A DNA stretch of 64,000 bases, from positions 9,190,001 to 9,254,000 of the forward strand of contig NC_053416.1 of the NCBI RefSeq assembly GCF_016859285.1, read 5' to 3'. Source of the DNA: Xiphias gladius (taxonomy: Eukaryota; Chordata; Actinopteri; Istiophoriformes; Xiphiidae). Shown piece after piece: positions 1 through 25,130 of the stretch (position 1 is the first letter of the stretch; every line of letters starts with the position of its first letter). A model generated the notes under the pieces. That model made no database searches. It saw nothing but the letters and a program-made list of their open reading frames with translations, and had not been told where the DNA came from. Made by a program: the position numbers and the translations under genes.

Positions 1-427
1 AGTAGGAATTGGGTATTTCCTACACCACTGTAGAGACCCCGTGTTTTACCACAGATAAATATTGTATATGCATCTTCACTGCAAAGAGCCCTGTCCTTTG
101 CTGCCTTATCTATAACATTTAATATTTGATTGAATAACTAACGTCATTTTTTTTTTACGAGAATATTGTTCGTAAATTAAAGTACAGATTACTGACGTTT
201 TTCCATGAAAAACATGCACAGGCAAAACCCGGGGTTAAGAAAGTCTGCAAATCATAAAAGGATGCTGATTAGAGAGATCTTAGTGAGTAAATCAAGCTGA
301 AATAAAAAAAATAGGGCTTTCTGTGACAAGGGAGATACCTCTTCGACCCCAGTAGAAATAACATCCTTGGAATCAGGGCCGAATATTCAGTTTTTTCTCA
401 GTGGCCTGTCTCTTCCTGTGCCTTCAG

Positions 428-646
428 GTATGGCAGTTCAGCACCTTGTTCTCCCCTGTGGACACTTGGCGCTTCCAAGACGTGCCGTCCATTTCGGAGC
501 ACCTAAAGGTGTGTCCCTACTATGAGAGGGAGTCCAGAACAGAGAAGATTCACCTGCCACGTGTCCGAGAAAATGTCCCAACCAGCAAAAGCTGCAAAGG
601 TCCCACGCTGGTTAGCTTGTTCCAGCAGAAGAGGATCATGATGTAG
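428..646 (+). CDS. Last coding exon of an unrecognised gene (3' part only)
   Basis: A pyrimidine-rich stretch ending in CTTCAG precedes an open frame from 428 to a TAG stop at 644-646, encoding about 72 residues that begin VWQFSTLFSPVDTWRFQ and end VSLFQQKRIMM. The segment is rich in Lys and Arg, has two Cys and no membrane segment. The tail PTLVSLFQQKR faintly resembles a PCNA-binding box (Q-x-x-L/I-x-x-F-F), but the leading Gln and second aromatic are missing. Polyadenylation signals AATAAA at 807-812 and 834-839 fit a short 3' UTR. Upstream exons would lie left of the window. The gene faces TLCD2 tail-to-tail. Seen: acceptor, open frame, stop and poly(A) signals. Inferred: that it is coding. 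No family assigned. Confidence 0.5.
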   Translation, partial: VWQFSTLFSPVDTWRFQDVPSISEHLKVCPYYERESRTEKIHLPRVRENVPTSKSCKGPTLVSLFQQKRIMM

Positions 647-1453
647 AGTGACTTGCTGCTATGTGCCGCTCTAATCTGTTTTTTATGAAACACGTAGTTA
701 GTAACACCAAGGCATCACGACCTGCCTGGTTTGGGTCCTACCAGGGGATAGCCCCTCTTTTTCTCTCTCCCCATGTTCTTTGTTGCTGCTGTTCACTGTC
801 ATTAAAAATAAAGGAGAAAATGCCATTAAAAATAATAAAAACTTGAGTTCTGGGGATTAATATTGGGGCACTAATGTATTGCTTTTAAAAGTACACAAGT
901 TTAAATCTAACTTTATTAACAAAAAAATATCAGAATAGCATTCAACTGGATCAAAAGTAAAATTCAAAAATTCAATTAATTAAGTAAAAGAATAAAAGTA
1001 ACCAGGAATTTAAGAATCTAATACGGTTAAAGATTTATTTAGTCAAATGATAATCACTCAAGTTTCATGTGAGGGTACATGAAAAATGTCCCTGATTTGT
1101 TTGTACTTTATGAAATTAAAAACAAAGCAGAGCCATTTTGCTTCAACAACAACTGTTCATACACAGTATACAGTGCATTTCCACTGCTGTTAAGTAAATT
1201 GTCACTGAACACTAACACTTAGAGGGTATATTGGATCTGAAAGCTGCCCTTATGTGATTCTTTTTATGTCTGACCTGAAGCCCCCCAGAGATGTCTGCTA
1301 ACTTCTGCTTAATCTTTGTTTTCTATTATAAAGAAAAAAAACAGTACAAGTTAACGAGCAAACACTGTAAGTTAGACTGCTCAGCACATCATGAGGTAGA
1401 AAAACTGAATTAGTAGTTATTTTTGCCCAGGAGAAACACAGCGCTGCCTCCCT
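647..1453. other. Convergent 3' UTR / intergenic stretch
   Basis: AT-rich DNA between the stop of the left-edge gene and the stop of TLCD2. Plus-strand AATAAA signals lie at 807-812 and 834-839. Minus-strand TTTATT, which reads as AATAAA for TLCD2, occurs near 913 and 1035. No coding potential seen. Confidence 0.5.
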
Positions 1454-4400
1454 CTATTGGTTCTTGCTGGTGTTGCGCGCGTTAGTGAGGATGTCTGCTC
1501 TGAGCAGTCTGTAATACAGCACTGCGTTCATGGTGGAGATGAGACTCAGGCCGGCCGTCCCCATCATCAGGATGTAGCGAGGAATATGTTCAGTGTGACC
1601 TGCCAGCCAGCGCGCCATCCAGCCCAGGGTACAGACGCGAAACACCAAAAACCTGCCGGTGAAACAGAAAAACCTTTGAGAAACTGTGTAGATCTGAAAA
1701 CCTGAGCAAACAGACATCAGCTGACACATCAGGTCTTTCTCATCCATCAGGCAGCACCACCAGGTGGGCGTCTGATCGTTCCCCGGTTCATCCTGCAGCA
1801 TGACAACGAGCCCAAACATACAGCCAGAGTCATAAGGAGCTATAAGGAGTCCTGCTGCAGATGCAATGGCCCCCACAGGGCCCTGATCTCAACATCATGG
1901 AGTCAGCCTGGGATCACATGAAGAGACGGAAGACACCGAGAACAAGTTCTCCAAGGTCCTTGGAGCAACCTACCTGCCAAGAATCTTGAAAAGCTGTGCA
2001 CAAGTGTACCAAGTAGAACTGGTGCTGTTAGTCACACCAAATATTGATTTGGTTTAGGTTTTTTCTGTTTACTGCACATTGTATGATGTTAATTGATAAA
2101 CGAAAACTATTCATGACATTGTTTTTCAAATCATCCTCACTTTAGTTTAATCAAACTAAAACTTTGCACAGTGCTGTATGAGGTAAATGGCGGCATTTAT
2201 ATAATAGTTTTACCAAAAGTGCTTTACAATTTGCCTCTCATTCATCCGTTCACACACTCAAACGCCAAACTACCAAGGTAAAGTAAAGTGCAAGTGCCTC
2301 AAATTTATACTGAAATGGCAACAATTGTGATGATTTTTTTTTTTTAAATGCCTAAAAATTAGTTGTACCAGCTTGTTAAATGTGAATAATTGCCTATTTC
2401 CCCTGTCTTCTCTGAAAATAAACGCAACATTTTGGTTTTTTTCCCAGTTGGTCAGACAGAAAAAGTCACTGGAAAATGTTGATAAGATGTTGAACAATCA
2501 ATCCATTAACAAAGAAAACAGTTATCAGACGTATTGATAATGAAAATAACTTCTGGTTGCAGCCTGTGATGGAATGATATTACCTTTCCCCAGGTTTTCT
2601 GTGTGTTAATTACTTGACACAAAGAAAAAAATGGAGGCAATTAGATGAATAGATCTGTCACCTCTCACTGTGTTCAGCAACATTCATAATTTCTCATGTG
2701 AAAATACACCAGAGCATAGGTTCACATTTGAAACTGTATTGCAGGAACTTTCACACGCTCGCATATGAAAACCGTCTCATCCAAGAAGCAGTTTGACCGT
2801 GGATTTTCACATGCGACCTCGGCGAAACCTACAGCAGAGAATCAGTGAGCCACCTACGTTCCCAGGTTGAGCCAGCTGGTCACTGCGTAGGCCACAGAGG
2901 GGCGAGGGGCTGTTACGTCAGTCCCAGGCCCGTTCCTCTGTCCTGACAGGAGGAGGAGCTGCCTGATATGGAGGAAAACGGAGTTGATCTCGACCAGCAG
3001 CGACACCACAGCGAAGCCCAGGTAGAAACGAGTCGTCACAGCCAAGCCGAAGCAGGAGATCACCTGAGAAAAAGAGTTTGAACGGAGGAATGAAAGGTTA
3101 ACACACAGAAGCAGACGCAGAAAGATGCAGCAAAACATCATCCACACTCAAAGAGTTGTAGTTTCCAAGGTCACTTTTAGTTACCCATAATTCTGCAGAG
3201 GAGGGTCTCAGCTCAATAATTAATTAATAATCTCGCACACTAAGAAACCTTCTGCTGCAACACTTTCTAAAAGTTCTGAAGTTCTGAAGTAATTGAATTA
3301 TTAATGTTAATAACTAATTAATTAAGCAGTACAACGTAATAAGAATTTAGAAAGACAAGTTTCATGGTTCCCAAGTTGCAAAAAGTCCATTTGGCTGGTG
3401 TTTACTGTCCTCCTGCATAACTTGTTGCATATTTTATCGCTTTAATTCACCAGGAAGACCTCTGCAGGTGACTACATTGATAAGCTGTTAGAAGTAAATT
3501 TGAATCCAGTTGATGTGTAGCCCTTTTCCCAGAGGGTAAGTGATCAAACAAACAAACAAGAAAAAAAAAATAAGGAAAAAAAACAGAATATGTTGGAGGA
3601 GGATATACTGTTGGGTATCATTAACAACCTGGCAACCCAAAAATCTTATGCATTATTAGAAAGTTGTACTGAAAACATTATAAAACTCCCACACAGCGCT
3701 TGAAACAAAGCAGACCTTGAACTATGATCAAAAGGAGGTTTTTAGGGTCAAACATCTGCTACGTAAAGATAATGGTTTTACAACCATTCCTGTTAAATCA
3801 GCAACTACTCAGAGGCTCATCAGCTCAGCTATAAGCAAACATTCACACGAGGTGTGTACGTGCCCCTATATTTTATGAGGCTGTGACACTAAAGTCACGC
3901 ACCCACCGAGGCAGCGATGTGTTGGCCTGCCAGAGGTGAACCAGGTCACGACCTCTGCTGCCGCTGTGACATACAGAGATTAAACGGTCACATGGACGAA
4001 GGCTGAGCTCCGCCGGAGGGACAAACGGCAGTGAAGGATGACTGTGCAGTTTCATTCACTGACCTCATCGTTATCACAACTCACAGGCACGTAAGGGTTG
4101 GACAAATTAAGAAGAACACCTCACAGTGCTACTACAAATACTCATGAGTTCATGTTAACGGCACGCTTATTGCTTTAGATCACATTACCAGTAGCGGAAA
4201 GACAACACACATCCCCAAGTAAAAGTAGTTATATCATAATGTAAAAATACTCCAGAGGTGGCTAAGTACATTTACTCAAGTACTGTACTTACATACAGTT
4301 TTGAGGCACCTGTACTTCACTTGAGTATTTCCATTTTCTGCTACTTCATACCTCTACTTAACTACAATTCACAGGCAAATATTGTACTTTTTACTCCACT

Positions 4401-6704
4401 ACATTTAAAAAAAAAGTTTTGTAACTAGTTACTTTGCCAATTCAGATGAATTATACAAAATATGATCAACAAATACATAATCATGATGTATTATTATGTG
4501 ATAATACAAGTAAGTAGGGAAGTAACTACTTTATTTATAGACATAATTCAGTCAAAGACAACTAGAACCTATTAACATAATAAATAAATAAATTAGAAAC
4601 AAATCAGGGAAAGGAAGGATCGATAAAATGCCTTTGAGAAAAGGTAGGTTAGACATGATACTCAACAGGAACAACACCAGCTACCCAGCAGTATATAAAG
4701 TGATTAGGATTATCCCAACTTTTGCCAGCTCCAACATTAAAGTTGTCAACACATAATGTATCAATAACTATAATGCAATAATATAATATAAATTACTCTG
4801 AAATAAGACATTCTGCATAATGAGTATTTTTACTTTTGTTGCTTTAAGGATCTTTTGATGCTAATACTTCTATTTTTTTCAAGTAAAATATGAATGCAGG
4901 ACTTATAACACTTTCCACCACCATTTTACTTCAGGGAAAGTACAAAAGTATTATCAGCGAAATGCACGTACAAGTACAAGTACAAGTGTTTGTCCTGCAT
5001 TCTACTATTTTTAGCAGGATTTTAGTGTTGTAGTTGGTCGAGACAGAACTGATTTTAATTGGCTGGACTACCAAGAGAACAGCTGCCCCAGAACGGTAGG
5101 AATTACTGAAAATGCGGTGGAGCAGAAGTAGAAAGTAGCATCAAATGTAAATGCTCAAATAAAGTGCAAGTATCTCAAAACAAAACAAAACAAAAAACAA
5201 AAATAAACAAAACCCTTAAATAAATAAAACAGCACATGCAGTACAGAACAGCATAACAGTGCTGCATACACAACAGAAAAGGAAGTTTCCAGGGGACAAT
5301 AGAAACTGATAAACATAGTAGTAATATCGTAATAAAAAGCTAAAGCTAAGTGTAGCTACTATCTCCAGTTATATTGAAATCATGCAGTCAGGATGTTAAA
5401 ACTAACATAACCATTGATCTGTTGTGTTCTGTACTTCTCATACAGTGTTGCGTTTTCTGTATTTGCAGCACATTTCTTTATGCTGCGCATGCATTTTGAA
5501 ATTCTTGAACCTGCTTCTCAATTTTCTCGTGTTACAAGTTGCAGAGTTTATCCCCCCGCCCCCCCCGAAATATAACAATTGTGTTGTATAACTGATGAGT
5601 GCTTGCGTTTTATCCATATGAAGTGTGTTGAGCCCTCTCTCTGCCGCCGTTCTGTGCACATTCAGCCGTTCTGTGTTTATTACCATGGAGTGGTGGAGGA
5701 GCAGCTCCCAGGACTGTCTGACTGACTGGTTCAAGGCCATGTCCAAGAAATCATGGATAAAATAACCTAGAGCAGAAAGTACACGCGTTGTATGAAAGCA
5801 GGCATCAAATATACACATTTACATCCTGCACAAAAAACACCATGGAATGTAAAAATGTCAAAGCAGAGGACTCATGAACTTTATCACATTGATTGTCGGC
5901 ACTTTTTTTGGAAGCAGCCACCAGGAAGAAAAACTCTTTCACTGGTTTTGTTAAAGCTTGCTCAAACCCTTTTTTAAATCTTACAGTCTGCAAATTTTGG
6001 TGGATCACATTTTCAAACTTTGCCTTTTTTTTCTTCTTCTTTTTTTTTTTTTACTGTCAGTATACAATCTGGTATGTTCAGCATTTAGTTTGCAAGTGAG
6101 AGAAGTTCACTTTCACCTGATTCAATCTAGGAAAAAAATTGTTGCACGATTTAGAAGTCATAATTGTTTGTACTGAGTCTGTACATAATTGTACTGAGTT
6201 TCATTTTCTGTGTCCATTCTTGATTTGGTGATATAAAGGAGAGTTGATCCCCAGCCTAATGGCTGGACAAGGTCATCTGAATGCAGATCTGATGTAATCC
6301 TGAGTGTTAACATGTGAATTTTTCCCTGCTAGTGCAGGGGTGTCACCTGTAGACACAGCCACAAGGCTGTGGGAGAGCACGGAGTGAGACGAGATCAGGT
6401 CCTTCACCATCTGAGGTTGAAGGTAGAAACTGCGAGGCAGGAGAGAGACCACAGGGAGAGTGAAGATCAAATGAAATGTGAATAAGTAACAGCACTAAAA
6501 GCCCCATTGCTGTGTCTTTACGCACCATAAAACAGCCCACGCTCCTGTCAGAGAGCTGTGAGCTAAAGAAGTGCTGATATTCCTCCACTTCCAGGCTTTC
6601 TTACGTGCCGGCGCCGGCGCTGGCAGAAGTCCGACAATCGTGTTCAGCAGTTTGAAAGAGCACGCGGATCCTCCAATGACCAGGACTGTCGACCTCAAAT
6701 CCAT
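1454..6704 (-). CDS. tlcd2: TLC domain-containing protein 2 (five coding exons, complete)
   Basis: Multi-pass membrane protein of the TRAM-LAG1-CLN8 family. TLCD1 and TLCD2 are known to limit polyunsaturated fatty acids in membrane phospholipids. Coding exons in transcript order: 6704-6526, 6429-6347, 5766-5684, 3063-2858 and 1652-1454. Every junction is GT-AG and the phases agree (2, 1, 0, 2). The total is 750 nt, 249 aa; human TLCD2 is about 264. Residues line up along the human protein: SLAHSSLTGAWAVL in exon 1, VGYF-like TGYF at the exon 2/3 join, LLHHSMV with the family His pair (residues 112-113), YLGFAVVSLLVEINSVFLH in exon 4 and FRVCTLGWM in exon 5. The start is the first ATG before the first hydrophobic helix. 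It diverges from the aifm4-like gene 3 kb away. Intron 4 contains a Tc1 remnant. Compared with human, residues 157-170 include an extra loop after LLLLSGQ. Confidence 0.94.
1868..2182 (+). mobile_element. Tc1/mariner transposase 3' remnant
   Basis: Plus-strand translation gives PDLNIMESAWDHMKRRK and then, after a frameshift, NLPAKNLEKLCTSVPSRT and GAVSHTKY followed by a stop. This is the C-terminal end of a Tc1-type transposase around the DDE catalytic core (the usual block is SPDLNPIE). It is followed by AT-rich sequence ending GCACAGTGCTGTAT, which resembles a Tc1 terminal repeat. The 5' two-thirds is absent. It is a dead copy in TLCD2 intron 4, in the antisense orientation to the gene. Confidence 0.75.
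2190..2280 (+). repeat. LINE/SINE-tail-like fragment
   Basis: The text TTTATATAATAG followed by AAAGTGCTTTACAATTTGCC and a CATTCATCC block matches the pattern 'tttatatagcgc...gctttacaat...cattcaccc' seen in many fish retroposon tails. Family not determined. Confidence 0.35.
4253..5178. repeat. hAT-like non-autonomous element, composite copy A
   Basis: The left part reads like the CAGTGGTGGAAAGTAACTAAGT family start with its tip eroded (CAGAGGTGGCTAAGTAC), then GAGTATTTCC and TACTCCACTACATTT. The right part (about 5110-5178) is the same terminal sequence inverted, ending AAGTGCAAGTATCTCAAA before an AAAAC-rich run. It appears to be a composite or partly deleted copy, in TLCD2 intron 3. Confidence 0.6.
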
Positions 6705-7020
6705 AACTAGACTTCACCACAGAGCCCCGCGCCCCGAGTTCACCTCAGATGTCATGTGCTTCTGTTTTCGGTGCACATCTCAGGTGGGAGAGTGTCAGCT
6801 GAAATGCAAAGCAAACTCCTGAAGGGTCCTTAACACATAGTATATTTGTAAGCAATCCCTGCCCTTTAACACACTCTCCTCCACGCACGTGAACTGATAA
6901 ACTGATCGCTGATAACAGGTGAAGGGTCCTGGTCGCACAATAACTTGCTACCATGACTTGATTCCCTCCCTGGCATAAAACATTCAAATCCACACACTGT
7001 TTTCTGGCTCCCATAATATT

Positions 7021-7055
7021 ATTATACTATACTGTACTATACTATACTATACTAG
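7021..7055. repeat. (TATAC)n-like microsatellite
   Basis: Short imperfect tandem run of TATAC/TGTAC units. Confidence 0.7.
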
Positions 7056-7309
7056 GATATCCCATTTTATTTACTGATGCCTCACCTGGCACTAAACAAG
7101 CATCACATTACAGTATTATACAAATCACAAAACGATAAGCAACAGGTGTCTATTCAATTCGACCCAAGGCAACTATGTGTTCACAGTTGAGGGAAAATGG
7201 AGTAAACGTCATCCACATTGTGACAATAGTTACAGTGAAAAACCCCAAAAATGAACTCAAAAAAGGAAGGACATGAAGGGGGCAAAGGGAAAGAGGTAAA
7301 CAGGATTAA

Positions 7310-7690
7310 GAGTCTCCCGCCATGTTCGCAGCTCTGTGAAGCTATACTTCGAGCTCGAATGCTAACACGCTAAAGTTAAACAGGTATAATGTTTACAGCT
7401 GAGGCTGATGGGATTGCAATTGGATTTGCAGATATTTGGTCAAAAACCAAAGTAATGGACAGAGTGAAATTTTGAGCTGATGATGGCGCTAGATCAAAAC
7501 TTTAAGAATCGCCACAGCTATTACAAATCATCCTCTGGATCGTGAATGTCTGCACCGAGTTTCATGCCAATCCTGCAGAAAGCTGTTGAGACATTTCACT
7601 CCAAACCATAAAGGTGAACCTCATGGCGCGCCAGAGGAGAAGTCAGGTGATCGCCAACGTCCCTGGGATTCCTCCTCCGGCGACCATGCA
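7310..7690 (+). repeat. Teleost interspersed repeat ('gatggcgctag' family), copy 1
   Basis: Contains the family's ordered landmarks: GCAGCTCTGTGAAGCTATAC, AATGCTAACACGCTAA, ACAGGTATAATGTTTAC, AGCTGAGGCTGATGGGA, GATGATGGCGCTAG, ATTCCTCCTCCGG and TTTCATGCCAATCC. Copies 2-4 are at 10150, 45500 and 61200. Non-coding; I cannot give the superfamily. Confidence 0.7.
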
Positions 7691-8199
7691 TGGCATTGTA
7701 ATCAAAAACGAAAAAAGAAAATTAGATATATGGTTAAATGAAAAACAGAAGCACACATAAAATATATTTAAATACATTTTTATTCATTTTAAAATATATG
7801 CATAATAATGTACTATAAAAAAAATAAAATATAGTAATATTCTATAAAAAGAAAAATTATTTATTCGTTTCTTAAATTTCTGTAATGCCTCTGGAAATGT
7901 TTTGTGCCTGATGAAAATTTATGACTGACTGAGAAGTTGCGCATTGGAAACTGCTGGATTGCAAGCTTGCCTGTCGACAAACTAAAATGTTCTCTGGGTA
8001 AATATATTGATTAATTGGACTGAATCAATTGGAAGTTTTGCCATCTCAACACTATCTCTATTTTCCCTATAATCAGCCATTTCAGGTAGCCTACACCTTC
8101 CTATCTATTTACATTTTACGTATCATTTGTTTTCAAGGAAATTAAACAAAAAAGTTACCAGGGTGAATAAAGTAACCATTAACTGGGGCAGAGAGTGAC

Positions 8200-9132
8200 T
8201 AAGTAGCAATTCAGATTAATAATACTAAATATTATAACAAATAATTAATGATGTATTATTATAAGTTAAGATAAGACTTTATTGATCCCAAGAGAAAACT
8301 CACGGGATTCCCAGCAGTATATAAAGTAATTAAAATTAGCCCCACCTTTACAAGCTCCAATATTAAAGTGCACTTAAAGCATGAATAATTGTAATCCAGT
8401 AATATTATACACATTATTTGAAACGGGCCCTTAGTCTGATTAATGAGAACTTTTAAAATGAAGTACATTTTGATGATAATACTTTAGTACTTTACTCAGT
8501 AGTTGTAGAAGTCCTCAAAACCAATACAACAATATAAAAATACTCCATTACAAATTAAAGTCCGGCATTCAAAATTGTATTAAAGTAAAAGTACAGAAGT
8601 ATTATCGTCAAAATGTACTTAAAATATCAGAAGTAAAAGTACTCGTCCCCTGTGGCTGATATGTGAGTCTGTCCGACATTATTTGATTGTTAATTTTTAG
8701 GTATCAATCTGTTTTCAGTTTTTTAGAGTTTTCTCTAACCTTTGATTTTTGGTGAGATATTGGATCATTTTATCTCTTCGGGCCTCATTTTTTTTGGGGG
8801 GTGGGGGGGTTGTTTTTTGGCATAACTTATAAGAATTCATAGACATCTGAAACCTGTGACAAGGGGCCACAGACTCTACTTGGGTCTTATGTTGTAATTT
8901 ATAACATTTTTATATGTTTTTCTTAATCTAAAATCTTGATGAGAAAAAAAACTTATAATTCCAGCTGTCGGATAAATGCAGTGGAGTTATTGTATAATAT
9001 TTCCCTCTGAGTTGTAGTGGAGTAGAACAATAAAGTGGCCGAAATGGAAATACTAAAGTAAACTACAAGTACCTTCAAATTATACTTAAGTACAGTACTT
9101 CAGTAAATGTACCTAGTTACTTTCTACCACTG
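8200..9132 (-). repeat. hAT-like non-autonomous element, copy B
   Basis: The right end, TTACTTTCTACCACTG (9117-9132), is the inverted family terminus, preceded by GGAAATACTAAAGTAAAC and AGTACAGTACTTCAGTAA. The interior shares GCAGTATATAAAGTAATTA and GCTCCAATATTAAAG with copy A. The left terminus is lost. Confidence 0.65.
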
Positions 9133-9705
9133 CTCATTGATATTCTCACGTTTTTAGCATTCAGTGATGTTCTATCTAGCATTTTACATCCTTGAGCTTT
9201 CCAGTGATGAATCTTGAAACTTGAAACCATGTATGTATGTATGTATGATAGCACCTCCAGTTTTGTAAGTTGAGCTTTGTCGCCTGTCCATTCAGTGTCG
9301 GCGGCTGCTGCCTCGTCAGCCTTTTCTCTTTGCTGCCGTTGTGAAACACAAAGGACTGCGATCGCTTTTCTCTGGAACAATAACGGGGCTGAACATGACC
9401 AGCGACATCACTGAAACTGTTCATTCACTGGAGTCCCAAAAGTCACTTTTTGGTTGATTTTGCTTGTCTTATTAAACCCAAATTGTCCAGTTTTCACAGC
9501 CAGGATCAAGGGATGAGGGTTGGGGATGGACCGGTTGCCGTGGAAACGGACTCCTATCCCATCATTCAACAGATGAGCAGAAAACAAACGGTGAACACGG
9601 GCTGCTGTTTGAGAAAAAACTTCTTTCAACGGAGCATCTGACTAACTTTTCATGTTCCTGGAGGGGTTTTGTGGATCTGTGTGGTCTTACTTTTAAACCA
9701 GAGAC

Positions 9706-23095
<13,390 letters not shown>

Positions 23096-23109
23096 CTTGT
23101 AATTGACAT

Positions 23110-23200
23110 AAATGATAGAGGGCCTTTATTGGATAGGAGACAGTAGAGATCTAAGAGGAAATGAAGGCAGAGAGAGATGGGGGATGACATGAAGCAAAGG
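23110..23200 (+). repeat. Interspersed repeat ('tttattggatagga..gacatg.agcaaagg'), copy 1
   Basis: GGCCTTTATTGGATAGGAGA, then GAGAGAGATGGGGGATGACA and TGAAGCAAAGGCCC. The same phrase order recurs at 61065-61200. Sits in the presumed aifm4 3' UTR. Confidence 0.5.
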
Positions 23201-23879
23201 CCCATGATTACTGTCAGAGAGGAACGTTGCAATCACATCTTCATTATCTTCATCCCCCAGGCAAGCAGGATGCCTCTTTTTGTGGTTTGTTTGAACAAAA
23301 GTTGGCAGCAGCTGGTTCATTTTGTTGTATGGGAGCTGCTATATACATAAGTGATGATACACCACATGGTGTCTTGAAAATACAAAAATACAAGACAATT
23401 TTTTGAGGATTCTGGAAATACCTTCAACGAGAAAACAATGAACAAAGAACCTACAGAGAATTATCACCTAAATCCCCAGCGGCACCTTACAGAGCTTCAT
23501 AGCAAGTTTCAGCCCATTGTTTAGCTGTCCGGCTCACAACTTAACTGTGTTGGTTCACAATAAATGCTCTCATAGTGTTGTCTTTGGGGGCAGCAAGAAG
23601 CTGTTTTCAATTAAAAAAAAAAAAAACCTCCAAAAACCCACTGTGCACTACCTGCTCAGCACCAAACAACAGACAGACAGAGTTAGCAACATTTAGCTGC
23701 TAAAGCACCAGATACTTCCCCACAGGGGTCGGTAAAGACCGAAAACTTAACTTGGACCAGAGTGAATATTGGACTTACTTTACCCAGGTGAACAGAATCA
23801 CGACTTCAAATGAATGATAATGCTTCTCCATAACTGCTTGATGTGTAAATAAGCCGACGTTTGCTAACAGGTTAAAAGG

Positions 23880-24440
23880 TGAAAATATGTCAGACCGTCA
23901 TCCGGTTTAAAACGACCCCATAGGTCGTCTGAGCAAACGGCTTATTACAACCCACAGTTACGTTTTATTTTTAGGCGACCTCAGTGGCCGTAGTGATTGT
24001 GAGGGGAGGGAAGGAGGAAGCCAGGTGACGTAGTATAAAGAGCGACAGAGTCGGTGTCAGGAGGAAGTCGGGGTGTGGATGGATGGATGGGTCGACAGGG
24101 CACCGCTGTTTGTGTCCAGTGTGAAACTGATGGCCATCATTGTTTCTTTCATCCACAACCTTAACTGTGTGTTTATTATTGTAACCATAACGACGAGGGT
24201 CCTCTTAAGTTCCAGGGAGCACTTATTTTGACCCAAGTCTCGATACCTTTCTTAAACCACAACCAAACCGTGACTGTTCCACAACACCAAGCCGCACGCT
24301 CATTGCCCGTTACCATCACAACGAATGTCTGGTACGCCCGCCACCGTGGGGCCGCCATTTCAGGAGACGCTCCCGTGGCTCGCATCGGTGGGGTCCGAAT
24401 GGTTGTTCAGGTCGGAGCGACCTGTTGTGATAGGTCAGTG
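23880..24440. repeat. Unclassified mid-repetitive-looking segment
   Basis: Contains GACCCCATAGGTCGTCTGAG on the left and GGTCGGAGCGACCTGTTGTG on the right. GGCGACCTCAGTGGCCGTAG and CCAGGTGACGTAGTATAAAG resemble a fish repeat from memory. No ORF. Confidence 0.3.
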
Positions 24441-25130
24441 TTGTGTTCGCGACTCGTTTCTTTTGCCTCAAGGCGACGAACAGAGTCAGTTATCATAGGT
24501 CTCAAGTGACCTCCTGGGTTCTCCAAACTCTGCCGCGGATGCATCTTTCGATGTCTAGCTCCGTGGACATAAAAGCCCGCCCTCCCTTTTTTTTTCTCTC
24601 CCCCCTTTACAGATCAGACGACCTGAGCTGGCTGCAGTTGTCCTGATCCACACCTTTTCTCTCCCCACTTGTCCTCTCATCACATCGTCTGAACAGTGTT
24701 GGCGCGAAGCCAGAATGTCCTCCGGCCGCCGCCCTCACCGGGGACAAAGAGCTCGGAGACGTCGAAGGGGGGGGGAAATGTTTGCTGCTCGGAAGAGGCA
24801 GACTTCACCGGCGGCGTCGAAAAGCGGCGGCCGCTGCGAAGTTTTTATTTACGGTTCGGTGTTTCGATGCAGGTCGCGTGAAAGTACTGGATTTAAATCG
24901 TACGTCTCACAGTCGGTGTTCATGTGAGGGGGACTCCACCACGCAAACAACAGATACCTCAGATGGATGCATCTTTTGGGACTTCTTTTTTTTTTAAACA
25001 TTTTGTATGATTTCATTAGATCTTCTTTCTATTTTAGTTTATGGCTTTGTGTCTCCAGAGGTATTTCGGTAGCAGTCGAGAGGCATCCCATTTGAGATGC
25101 CTCAGTACGTTCCCTGCTGTTTAATATCTA
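24440..25130. promoter_or_regulatory. CpG-dense block, possible promoter of an unseen transcript
   Basis: Between about 24660 and 24910 CpG is frequent (GGCCGCCGCCC, GGCGGCGTCG, GCGGCGGCCGCTGCG), unlike the surrounding DNA. An ATG at 24715 opens a 70-codon, Arg-rich frame that I do not trust as protein. No recognised gene starts here on either strand. Confidence 0.3.

Larger units (their letters stand above)
6705..9705. other. Shared upstream region of divergent TLCD2 and aifm4-like genes
   Basis: This stretch separates two genes transcribed away from each other and must contain both promoters. GC-rich sequence directly above the TLCD2 start (6705-6760) is the likely TLCD2 promoter or 5' UTR. 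The rest holds a TACTA-type microsatellite (7021-7055), two interspersed repeats (about 7310-7690 and 8200-9132) and a short GTAT run near 9232-9247. No TATA box or other element that I would assign. Confidence 0.5.
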
